DNA from: Bacillota bacterium
GTDB taxonomy: Bacteria > Bacillota > Clostridia > Tissierellales > Tissierellaceae
NCBI GenBank assembly: GCA_030602225.1
Contig: JAUWAD010000011.1
Location: 1-35,050 of the forward strand
Direction: 5' to 3'
Length of the DNA stretch: 35,050 bases
Positions within the stretch are counted from its first letter, which is position 1; each line of letters begins with the position of its first letter. Below are positions 7,456 to 14,354 of the stretch, one piece after another. The notes under the pieces were generated by a model, which saw nothing but the letters and a program-made list of their open reading frames with translations, made no database searches and was not told where the DNA came from. The position numbers and the translations under genes are program-made.

Positions 7456-8631
7456 TTAACTTCTGCACACAAGAGAATCCATTGCTGCCTTTTTAACAGC
7501 TTCTGATACAACTTTAGCAACCCTATCATCAAATGGGTTTGGAATTATATACTCTGGTGATAGTTCCTCGTTAGAAACTAGATTAGATATTGAATATGCA
7601 GCTGCTAATTTCATGCTTTCATTTATACATTTTGCCTTCCCATCTAATGCTCCTCTAAACACACCAGGAAATGCCAGTACATTATTAATCTGATTTGGAT
7701 AATCTGATCTTCCCGTTCCAATAATTAGTGCTCCTGCTTCCTTTGCCAAAGCAGGATCTATTTCTGGAGTCGGATTAGCCAATGCAAATATTATTTGATT
7801 ATTATTCATTGATTTAATCATATCAGCATTTAATATACCTCCCTTTGAAACACCTACAAAAATATCGGCATTTTTCAAAGCAAATGCTAAATCTCCATCC
7901 TGATTGTCTTTATTAGTCATCTTAGCCATTTCATCCTTTATCCAATTCATCTCTCCTATTCTATTCCTGCTAATAATCCCCTTGGAATCCAATAGAAGTA
8001 TATCCTTTACTCCCACACTTAATAAGATTTTAGTAATTGCTATACCCGCTGCTCCGGAACCATTTATTACTATCTTAAGGTTCGAAAAATCCTTGTTAGT
8101 TAACTTTAGCGAATTAATAATCCCAGCCAATACAACAATGGCCGTCCCATGCTGATCATCGTGGAAAACTGGAATGCTTAGTTCAGAATTAAGCCTATCC
8201 TCTATTTCAAAGCATCTTGGAGCGGAAATATCCTCAAGATTTATTCCCCCAAAAGTGGGTTCAAGTAACTTCACAGTCCTTATTATTTCTTCAGTATCCT
8301 TTGTATCAAGGCAAATGGGGAATGCATCCACATCGGCAAACTCCTTGAAGAGAGCTACTTTTCCCTCCATAACAGGTAAAGCTGCATATGGTCCGATATC
8401 CCCAAGACCCAATACTGCTGATCCATCAGTTACGACTGCTACAAGATTCCCCTTAGCTGTGTAATCATATACAGACTCTTGATTCATGGAAATTTCCTTG
8501 CAAGGTTCAGCTACTCCAGGAGTATATGCAAGACTTAGAACATCCTTATTATTTATCTTAACCTTACTATTGACACTTATTTTCCCTTTCAACTCTTTAT
8601 GAAGCTTTAGAGCATCCTCTTTTAGTGACAT
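7456..8631 (-). CDS. NAD(P)-dependent malic enzyme (oxaloacetate-decarboxylating)
   Basis: Oxidatively decarboxylates malate to pyruvate and CO2 in the cytoplasm, supplying pyruvate and NAD(P)H. It is 391 residues, the short bacterial form without a phosphotransacetylase tail. Visible motifs are LSLAYTPGVAEPC with catalytic Tyr36, GKVALFK with catalytic Lys91, the metal ligands NLEDI (133-134) and FHDDQHGT (157-163), and the dinucleotide fold INGSGAAG (189-196). The start has AAAGGAG at proper distance. It begins 15 bases after the trpS stop with no terminator, so it should be transcribed from the Trp T-box leader. Cofactor preference cannot be read with confidence. Confidence 0.93.
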   Translation of the reverse strand: MSLKEDALKLHKELKGKISVNSKVKINNKDVLSLAYTPGVAEPCKEISMNQESVYDYTAKGNLVAVVTDGSAVLGLGDIGPYAALPVMEGKVALFKEFADVDAFPICLDTKDTEEIIRTVKLLEPTFGGINLEDISAPRCFEIEDRLNSELSIPVFHDDQHGTAIVVLAGIINSLKLTNKDFSNLKIVINGSGAAGIAITKILLSVGVKDILLLDSKGIISRNRIGEMNWIKDEMAKMTNKDNQDGDLAFALKNADIFVGVSKGGILNADMIKSMNNNQIIFALANPTPEIDPALAKEAGALIIGTGRSDYPNQINNVLAFPGVFRGALDGKAKCINESMKLAAAYSISNLVSNEELSPEYIIPNPFDDRVAKVVSEAVKKAAMDSLVCRS

Positions 8632-8646
8632 ATTAGTCTCCTTTCA

Positions 8647-9642
8647 TTAACCCCTTGGAATAAACCCAACCTTCTTATATACCTTTCTAAGGGTCTTTAT
8701 GGCCTTTTTCTCTGCTTTTGAAGCACCTTCTGCATAGATAGCCTCTAGATATTCCTTGTTATTTCTTATCTCTTTATACCTATCTTGAATTGGCTTTAAG
8801 GCATTAATCACAACTTCTCCTAGATCATCCTTGAACTCTCCATAACTAAGTTCTTTATACATATTGACTATATCTTCAACACTTTTGCCTGAGAGAACCG
8901 AGTAAATATTTATCAAATTTTTAAGTCCAGGTTGTTCATCCGTATAATTCACCTTGCCAACGGAGTCAGTAACTGCTCTTTTTATTTTCCTTCTGATTGT
9001 TTCCTCATCATCCATAAGAAGAATAAATGAATTCTTATCCTGGTCAGATTTACTCATTTTACTGGTTGGTTCTTGCAGACTCATTATTCTAGCACCAAAC
9101 TCCTTTATCAAAGGCTCAGGTACAACGAACGTATCACTATATTTATTGTTAAATCTAATTGCCACATCTCTTGCCAGCTCTAAATGCTGTTTTTGATCGT
9201 CCCCTACAGGGACATAATCAGCCTGATACAGAAGAATGTCAGCAGCCATTAACACAGGATATGAGAATAATCCAGCATTTAAGTTTTCTTCTGATTTTTT
9301 AGATTTCTCCTTATACTGTGTCATTCTGTTCAATTGACCCATATAGGTGATTGTATTTAATACCCAAGCCAATTCTGTATGTGCAGGAACATGGGACTGA
9401 ATGAATATTGTTGATTTCTCTGGATCGATTCCACATGCCAGATACATTGCCAATACATCCAGGGTATGACTCCTTAAGTCTTTTGGCACTTGAGGTATTG
9501 TTATAGCGTGAAGATCAACTATACAATAATTACAATCATATTCATCCTGTAGCTCAACAAAGTTTCTTAAAGCTCCAATATAGTTGCCCAAAGTCAAAGC
9601 ACCAGATGGTTGAACACCACTAAAAACAACTTTCTTTTCCAT
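8647..9642 (-). CDS. trpS: Tryptophan--tRNA ligase
   Basis: A class Ic synthetase that charges tRNA-Trp; 331 residues from the start chosen. The HIGH-like motif is TLGN (17-20, after SGVQPSGALTLGN) and KMSKS is at 195-199. Three ATGs are close together. The one at 9642 (MEKKVVFSG) is nine bases from GAAAGG, whereas those at 9651 and 9648 almost touch it. It lies behind a T-box leader with a UGG specifier and in front of malic enzyme, with which it seems to form an operon. Confidence 0.96.
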   Translation of the reverse strand: MEKKVVFSGVQPSGALTLGNYIGALRNFVELQDEYDCNYCIVDLHAITIPQVPKDLRSHTLDVLAMYLACGIDPEKSTIFIQSHVPAHTELAWVLNTITYMGQLNRMTQYKEKSKKSEENLNAGLFSYPVLMAADILLYQADYVPVGDDQKQHLELARDVAIRFNNKYSDTFVVPEPLIKEFGARIMSLQEPTSKMSKSDQDKNSFILLMDDEETIRRKIKRAVTDSVGKVNYTDEQPGLKNLINIYSVLSGKSVEDIVNMYKELSYGEFKDDLGEVVINALKPIQDRYKEIRNNKEYLEAIYAEGASKAEKKAIKTLRKVYKKVGFIPRG

Positions 9643-9659
9643 TTTCATCATCCTTTCAA

Positions 9660-9885
9660 AATATAAAAACCCTTCTTCTCCTATTAAAGAGACGAAGGGT
9701 TATCCGCGGTACCACTCTTATTGCATAAATGCCTGCTTAAGTCCTTATAAGGGAGGACTCCCTTGTCCTATTGGTTCAGACAAAACTCAGAAGTCCATTC
9801 ACCAAATGTATCCACTGATTTTCACCACCATCAGCTCTCTTGGGAATACAAGAAAGGTTACTATTCTTCTTCATTGTAAATATTA
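9660..9885 (-). promoter_or_regulatory. T-box riboswitch leader of trpS (tRNA-Trp sensing)
   Basis: The minus strand holds the T-box AGAGTGGTACCGCGG (9704-9718 region), with UGGU at 9714-9711, a Stem I with AGAGAGC and GGTGGTGAAAA, and a clear tryptophan specifier UGG followed by A at 9797-9795 (in GAATGGACTT). It ends in a terminator before trpS. Since the T-box core, the specifier and the downstream gene agree, the assignment is firm. Confidence 0.94.
9664..9701 (-). terminator. T-box terminator of the trpS leader
   Basis: AACCCTTC pairs with GAAGGGTT, extended by an inner TCTC/GGAG-like section, followed by TTTATA on the minus strand. Confidence 0.85.
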
Positions 9886-9890
9886 AACAT

Positions 9891-9919
9891 ATTATACTTA
9901 TATTTGTCTATTTTGTAAA
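9891..9919 (-). promoter_or_regulatory. Promoter of the trpS leader
   Basis: TTTACA (9919-9914), 17-base spacer, TATAAT (9896-9891) on the minus strand. It lies 33 bases downstream of the DUF2007 gene, with no convincing terminator in between. Confidence 0.75.
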
Positions 9920-9951
9920 GTTTTAACCCTTACTTTTTATAGAATTATTTA

Positions 9952-10188
9952 TCAAATACTAATGGACTCAAGCAAACCATTGGCTCTATCAAAGTCTGAT
10001 TCCTCAACCATGATATCTGTACTAAATGGTGAAGATCCTGTTATAATTCTCATATATGCCCCAGAACCCTTGTCTTTCACAATATATGGGATATTATTAT
10101 CATCTAGTATCTCCTTAATCATTCCCAATTCTATTTCATTGGTTAGACTTCTAAGCTTTATAAGTTTTATATCTTCTCTATCTTTCAT
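9952..10188 (-). CDS. DUF2007-like small protein (putative signal-transducing family)
   Basis: A 78-residue soluble protein with the alternating strand/helix pattern of the DUF2007 family: a first helix (EIELGMIKEILDDNNIPY), a short hairpin (IVKDKGSGAYMRI) and a final segment DIMVEESDFDRANGLLESI. Members occur in many bacteria, alone or fused to zinc ribbons; no biochemical role is established. It begins 21 bases after the photolyase stop with a GGGAGG ribosome site, so it is the second gene of that operon. Whether the pairing is functional is unknown. Confidence 0.75.
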   Translation of the reverse strand: MKDREDIKLIKLRSLTNEIELGMIKEILDDNNIPYIVKDKGSGAYMRIITGSSPFSTDIMVEESDFDRANGLLESISI

Positions 10189-10209
10189 ACGTTTACCTCC
10201 CAGATTATC

Positions 10210-11559
10210 TCATTTTAACTGGTCAATTTTTTTCAAATAATCTTCCATGTAAAATTTTCTCTCTAATCCCTTATCATTCATATACCTTACTTTCCCAAAT
10301 ATCTCCCTCTCAACCCAAGGTCTGTCATGTTTTCCAAATACCCAGGCTATGCCTGCATACCCATTAGGATCTCTACCATCTAGAGAATATTTGTCATTTA
10401 AGTATATTAAATACTCATAGGCTTTCTTGTAATCATCAGACCATTGAATGACTTTTTTACCCCAATACATTCTCATATATCCATTCATCTTCCCAGTTAT
10501 GACTAGCTCCTTCTGTGCTGCATTCCAATACCTATCGTGGGTCATGTAATTTTCTAGATCCCATAATGAGTAAGTATACTCTCTATCATCATCCATATGA
10601 GCCTCTAAGGTATCAATAGCCCATTTTGGTAAACACTCAAATGTGTCATAATTTTCATTATAAGTTGTGAAATTATAGCTTAATTCTCGTCTAGTAATTA
10701 ACTCTTCAAGAAATCCAGATTTTAAATCCTCAGCTACTCCTCTTAATTCCAAGACAATCTCTAGGGATGATATCTGGCCAAAATGTAAATATGGACTTAA
10801 ATTTGAAAGGACATCCTTGGATGGATCATTCTTAAGCTGATTATAAAATTGTATTTTGTTTTCTATGAAAAACTTCAAATTCTCCTTAGCCTTAGAGTAA
10901 CCCCCTTTGTAATATTTGGATTTACAAACGCTTTTATCAATATCTAATTGTTTAATTGCCAAATCAATATTATCTAAACTAAGCTCACTCTCAAAATCCA
11001 AGTCTCCCCTTACATCATACCTTGGCAAATTCATTTCCCTTAGATAATCCTCCAAGAGTGTTTTTATCTTTCTCCTTATGGTTGCAGCTGAGTATTCTTC
11101 CTTTTTAGATAACTCCTCAACTGGTATGAGAACATCAGTTTCTACCTGCACTAAAGGCTTATCAAGCATTTCTCCTAACCGACTTCTCCACAAGGCTTCA
11201 ATTCTTGTATAACCTTTATCTGTTATAACCATCACTGCTCTATTTGCTACTTCATTTACTCTTTCAATGGGATTTCCTCTTAGGATTATAAACTTAACCC
11301 CCATCCTACTTAACTCAATCACAACTTCTTTCAGACCTTCAAGCATGAAATAAAAGTGTCTACTATTAGCATTTGGAAACTTATCATCTACAACAAACAA
11401 TACCAAGAGAGGTTTATTAAACTCTTTTGACCTTTCAATTGCATACCCTAAGGCATGATTGTAATGAACTCTTTGAGAATGGGACATCCAATATAATACA
11501 TACTCTCCTTTTGATACATCACAAACATCATTCAAAAATTGAATTCTCTTTTGATACAT
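10210..11559 (-). CDS. Class II CPD (deoxyribodipyrimidine) photolyase
   Basis: A flavoprotein that uses blue light to split cyclobutane pyrimidine dimers in DNA. The N-terminal half (about 20-160) is a Rossmann-like antenna domain starting LYWMSHSQRVHYNHAL, characteristic of class II enzymes. The C-terminal half holds the FAD-binding helical domain, with GKMNGYMRMYWGKKV and DGRDPNGYAGIAWVFGKHDRPW. Length, 449 residues, fits class II. The ATG at 11559 has GGAGG seven bases upstream; a GTG two codons earlier would touch that site. It forms an operon with the DUF2007 gene. A terminator from the YdcF gene isolates it upstream. An 8-HDF or other antenna pigment is not predictable. Confidence 0.93.
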   Translation of the reverse strand: MYQKRIQFLNDVCDVSKGEYVLYWMSHSQRVHYNHALGYAIERSKEFNKPLLVLFVVDDKFPNANSRHFYFMLEGLKEVVIELSRMGVKFIILRGNPIERVNEVANRAVMVITDKGYTRIEALWRSRLGEMLDKPLVQVETDVLIPVEELSKKEEYSAATIRRKIKTLLEDYLREMNLPRYDVRGDLDFESELSLDNIDLAIKQLDIDKSVCKSKYYKGGYSKAKENLKFFIENKIQFYNQLKNDPSKDVLSNLSPYLHFGQISSLEIVLELRGVAEDLKSGFLEELITRRELSYNFTTYNENYDTFECLPKWAIDTLEAHMDDDREYTYSLWDLENYMTHDRYWNAAQKELVITGKMNGYMRMYWGKKVIQWSDDYKKAYEYLIYLNDKYSLDGRDPNGYAGIAWVFGKHDRPWVEREIFGKVRYMNDKGLERKFYMEDYLKKIDQLK

Positions 11560-11603
11560 TCTCACACCTCCAAATAGTACACATCTAGTATTTACCCAAT
11601 TTT

Positions 11604-11632
11604 ACAAAAAATAAAGAAGACTGCTGTCTTCT
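11604..11632 (-). terminator. Terminator of the YdcF gene
   Basis: A 7-bp stem AGAAGAC/GTCTTCT with a 4-base loop, followed on the minus strand by TTATTTTTTG. It starts in the YdcF stop codon. Confidence 0.88.
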
Positions 11633-12218
11633 AAAAATCAAATATTAATGATTTTGTAACTGCTAGGTATTCTCTAAAATATGAGGATAATACTATAGTT
11701 GGTGGTATTTCTGCACCTAATAATGTAGGTTCTAAACCCATTCTTCTTGCTATTAATCTAGCCCTGAAAAGGTGAAACCTGTTAGAAACTATAACTATGG
11801 ATGGAACTTCATCTTCTATATTTAGAATAATCTCCTTTGCCAGCTTTAAATTCTCAAAAGTACTTGTGGACTTATCTTCAACTATAATTCTATCTTGATT
11901 TATTCCATGTCTTACAAGGTAATCCTTCATGGCTATAGCCTCTGGTATTAACTCATCTGGCCCCTGTCCTCCAGTAACTATAACTTTACTATTGTGATTC
12001 TCCTTTAAATATAAAACTGCAGTATCTAATCTTTCTCTTAAAGCAGGAGACGGATAATCTCCGTATAACCTTGCTCCAAGAACTATTAGATATTGAGCAT
12101 TCTCCATTGGCATTTCATCTTCAACAGATTTTATCATGACATGCATGGTAGCTATGTAAAGAAGACCTACTAAAAGTAAGCCTCCTACTATTTTAAAAGT
12201 CATCTTGTTAATTTTCAT
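11631..12218 (-). CDS. YdcF/SanA family (DUF218) membrane-anchored protein
   Basis: A 195-residue protein with one N-terminal membrane helix (about 6-26, GGLLLVGLLYIATMHVMI) and a DUF218 domain. Family landmarks are YLIVLGARLYG, SPALRERLDTAVLYLK, VIVTGGQG, EDKSTSTFENL and IVSNRFHLFRA. DUF218 proteins such as SanA affect envelope permeability, but their chemistry is undefined. The ATG at 12218 is six bases after GAGGT; an ATG ten codons earlier would place that site inside the gene. A small hairpin (12225-12238) covers the ribosome site. It lies 53 bases after mhqD with no clear terminator, so it may be part of that operon. Confidence 0.85.
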   Translation of the reverse strand: MKINKMTFKIVGGLLLVGLLYIATMHVMIKSVEDEMPMENAQYLIVLGARLYGDYPSPALRERLDTAVLYLKENHNSKVIVTGGQGPDELIPEAIAMKDYLVRHGINQDRIIVEDKSTSTFENLKLAKEIILNIEDEVPSIVIVSNRFHLFRARLIARRMGLEPTLLGAEIPPTIVLSSYFREYLAVTKSLIFDF

Positions 12219-12224
12219 TTCTTC

Positions 12225-12238
12225 ACCTCTTATGAGGT
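12225..12238 (-). promoter_or_regulatory. Hairpin covering the YdcF ribosome-binding site
   Basis: The minus strand reads ACCTC-ATAA-GAGGT, a 5-bp stem in which the 3' arm is the ribosome site GAGGT itself, six bases from the start. It could throttle translation unless opened by ribosomes or a ligand. Confidence 0.4.
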
Positions 12239-12271
12239 ATTTTAACATTTTCCAGTGGTTCTAACAAGCTA

Positions 12272-12868
12272 TTATACCTTTTTTAGTAACCATTCTCTAG
12301 CCGCTTCTACCTCACTCAGGGTAAGCTGATGTCCTTTGTTTTCCCAATGGACATAAACAGATGCATTAGCTTCTCTCAGATGTTTCTCAAGATCCTCTGC
12401 CTCACTCATAGGTGTTATAGGATCATTCTTCCCTGCACCAATAAATACATTTAGTCCAGTTAGGTCTTTTAATTTTTCATTTCTCAAGGGAACCATGGGA
12501 TGATGCAGTATAGCTGCTGAAAATACTTTTCCCTTCAGATACAATAGACTTCCTATTATATTAGCACCATTTGAATATCCAACGGCAATTGCATCCTCCA
12601 AGTCATAGAAGTATTTCCTGGATGCCTCCAATAGAAACTGATATATTTCCTCACTTCTAAACCTTAGATCTTCTTCATCAAATACACCTTCACTAAGTCT
12701 TCTAAAGTACCTATTCATACCGTTCTCACTTACATTACCTCTAATACCTAATATAGCTGAACTTGGAGATAACTCCCTTGCAATACTCAATAGACTCTTT
12801 TCATTTCCTCCAGTGCCATGAAATAATATCAAAACAGGGGATTTCCCATCAATATAAATATGTTCCAT
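12272..12868 (-). CDS. MhqD-like alpha/beta hydrolase (carboxylesterase family)
   Basis: A 198-residue hydrolase of the phospholipase/carboxylesterase type. The catalytic triad is visible: Ser in GYSNGA (about residues 97-102), Asp in GAGKNDPITP (about 149-158) and His in NKGHQL (about 176-181). The oxyanion loop is LFHGTGGNE near 15-23. It follows the ring-cleaving dioxygenase by three bases, the same order as mhqO/mhqD-type genes of Bacillus that respond to methylhydroquinone and other quinone-like electrophiles. The gene for its ribosome site (GGAGG) is within the end of the dioxygenase gene, suggesting tight coupling. The physiological substrate is unknown. Confidence 0.85.
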   Translation of the reverse strand: MEHIYIDGKSPVLILFHGTGGNEKSLLSIARELSPSSAILGIRGNVSENGMNRYFRRLSEGVFDEEDLRFRSEEIYQFLLEASRKYFYDLEDAIAVGYSNGANIIGSLLYLKGKVFSAAILHHPMVPLRNEKLKDLTGLNVFIGAGKNDPITPMSEAEDLEKHLREANASVYVHWENKGHQLTLSEVEAAREWLLKKV

Positions 12869-12871
12869 TTT

Positions 12872-13801
12872 CTAAACCTCCAATTTTACTGGTATTAGAG
12901 ACTCTTCCAACCTACTTCTTAAATGCTCATACTGCTTAGGCAATTTCAACTCACTGCCCAAACTCTCCAAGTCCTCATCAATGGTAAATCCAGGACCATC
13001 AGTTGCGATTTCAAACAAGATTCCACCTTTTTCTCTGAAGTATATTGATTTGAAATAGTTCCTATCTCTAACTTCCGTAACGGTATATCCTCTTTTCTTC
13101 AATAGTTCCTGATAATTTATCTGTTCAATATCATCCTTAGTCCTCATTGCTATATGATGGACAGTTCCAACAGAAGTTATACCCTTGCCACTGGATGAAA
13201 GCTTAATGTCTATAATATTACCAAGTTCTCCAGGAGTACTTAATCTAACATAGTCTCCTTCTTCCTTAACTACCTGAAAACCAAAAATATCAGTTAGCAA
13301 CTCTTTTGTCTCCTGGGGAAAATGAGATAATAAAACTGCACCACCAAATCCTACTATTGCCTGGTCTTTTGATATTCCATAAACTTCCCAGTTACTCTTA
13401 TTAGTTACACTTCTTTCCACTAATTCAATCCGCAAGCCATGAGTGTCGCTAAACTGTAAATATCTTTCAGCAAATCTGGTCTCCTGGGTTAAATCTATAT
13501 TATTATCTATTAACCTTTCTTTCCAAAAATCATAGCTTCCTTCTGGTATAATGTATGTTGTAGTACCCACCTGACCGTCTCCTATTCTTCCCTTTCTACC
13601 ATTTGTAAATGGGAAGAAGGTAATAATTGTTCCAGGATTTGCCCCATCATCGCCAAAATAGAAGTGGTAGGTATTTGGATCATCAAAGTTCACAGTCTTT
13701 TTTACAAATCTCAAACCCAAAAGCTTTCCATAAAAATCCATATTTTCCTGTGGATGTCCTGATATTGAAGTAATATGATGTATTCCGTTTGTCTTTATCA
13801 T
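12872..13801 (-). CDS. MhqO-like ring-cleaving dioxygenase (VOC superfamily)
   Basis: A 309-residue protein with two vicinal-oxygen-chelate modules (about 4-130 and 148-285). Probable metal ligands are the His of GIHHITSISGH, the His of VHHIAMRTKDD and the Glu of GILFEIATDGPGF, the 2-His-1-carboxylate set of this superfamily. Homologues (Bacillus MhqO/MhqA/MhqE type) are hydroquinone-specific extradiol dioxygenases. The gene is preceded by a GGAGGAG site and by an MhqR-type operator inside its probable promoter, and followed at once by the hydrolase. An oxygen-using enzyme is notable in what otherwise looks like an anaerobe. Confidence 0.88.
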   Translation of the reverse strand: MIKTNGIHHITSISGHPQENMDFYGKLLGLRFVKKTVNFDDPNTYHFYFGDDGANPGTIITFFPFTNGRKGRIGDGQVGTTTYIIPEGSYDFWKERLIDNNIDLTQETRFAERYLQFSDTHGLRIELVERSVTNKSNWEVYGISKDQAIVGFGGAVLLSHFPQETKELLTDIFGFQVVKEEGDYVRLSTPGELGNIIDIKLSSSGKGITSVGTVHHIAMRTKDDIEQINYQELLKKRGYTVTEVRDRNYFKSIYFREKGGILFEIATDGPGFTIDEDLESLGSELKLPKQYEHLRSRLEESLIPVKLEV

Positions 13802-13820
13802 TAATAATCTCCTCCTATTT

Positions 13821-13848
13821 TATCTCTAATTCGAGATATCGTTGTAAA
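13821..13848 (-). promoter_or_regulatory. MhqR-type operator and promoter before the dioxygenase
   Basis: The near-perfect palindrome TATCTCTAATTCGAGATA (13821-13838) is one base off the perfect copy before mhqR. On the minus strand it fills the space between TTTACA (13848-13843) and GATAAA (18-base spacer), so a bound repressor would block RNA polymerase. Confidence 0.75.
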
Positions 13849-13852
13849 AAAA

Positions 13853-14272
13853 CTAGTCCCCTAGACCAATTTTCTTAAGTAATCTTATAGCTTCCTCTTT
13901 TTCCTCATATGTTAAGTGTTCAAACATCTCATCAATGGTTTCCCTATGCTGTGGAAATGACTTATTCATAAACTCATACCCTTTGGCACTTAATTCTCCA
14001 TAGGTAATTCGCTTATCTTCAATACAACTTATCCTATTAACAAATCCTTTTTCAACTAATTTGTCTATAACATAAGTTGTACTTGAGCTTGCAAGGAGAA
14101 TCTTATTTCCTATGTGTTGAATTGGTTGTCTACCTTTGCTAAATAACAGTTCCATTACTGCAAACTCAGTAGGATTTACTCCGTACTTAAGCATATCTTT
14201 CTTAACTTTTCTATTCACGGTTCCAGATGCTTTTAGAAGTACCACTAATAATTTCAATGAATCATTTCCCAA
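13853..14272 (-). CDS. MarR family repressor, MhqR-like
   Basis: A 139-residue winged-helix regulator. The recognition part is around residues 28-92 (YGVNPTEFAVMELLFSKGRQ, then ILLASSSTTYVIDKLVEKGFVNR), flanked by dimer helices. It starts with TTG seven bases after GGAGG. It is followed by a VOC dioxygenase and a hydrolase, and perfect or near-perfect copies of an 18-bp palindrome that matches the known Bacillus MhqR box lie before this gene and before the dioxygenase. I therefore infer a quinone/electrophile-responsive repressor that controls both itself and its neighbours. The end runs into a weak hairpin plus seven T residues, perhaps a leaky terminator. Confidence 0.88.
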   Translation of the reverse strand: MGNDSLKLLVVLLKASGTVNRKVKKDMLKYGVNPTEFAVMELLFSKGRQPIQHIGNKILLASSSTTYVIDKLVEKGFVNRISCIEDKRITYGELSAKGYEFMNKSFPQHRETIDEMFEHLTYEEKEEAIRLLKKIGLGD

Positions 14273-14287
14273 AATATCTCCTCCTTT

Positions 14288-14305
14288 TATCTCGAATTCG
14301 AGATA
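14288..14305 (-). promoter_or_regulatory. MhqR-type operator before the mhqR-like gene
   Basis: A perfect 18-bp palindrome TATCTCGAATTCGAGATA sits 15 bases upstream of the TTG start and overlaps the expected transcription start of a candidate promoter (TTTAAA, 17 bases, TATAGT on the minus strand). It agrees with the Bacillus MhqR consensus as I remember it. Confidence 0.78.
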
Positions 14306-14319
14306 TATAATTACTATAT

Positions 14320-14350
14320 ACCCCCCTGCTATATATTTAAACAGAGGGGT
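14320..14350 (-). terminator. Hairpin terminator after the ABC exporter operon
   Basis: A 9-bp stem (ACCCCTCTG / CAGGGGGGT, one G-U) with a 13-base loop begins four bases after the ATPase stop. The following U-tract is broken (ATATAGTAAT), so efficiency is uncertain. Confidence 0.55.
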
Positions 14351-14354
14351 ATTA

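Noticed and set aside
9900-9951. Terminator after the DUF2007 gene
   Set aside because: Only a weak AAAGT/ACTTT pairing without a GC-rich stem or good U-tract was found, so read-through toward trpS cannot be excluded.
12240-12300. GGTATAAT at the end of mhqD as a promoter for the YdcF gene
   Set aside because: The -10-like sequence is made by the stop codon region of mhqD and no acceptable -35 box is present 16-18 bases upstream.
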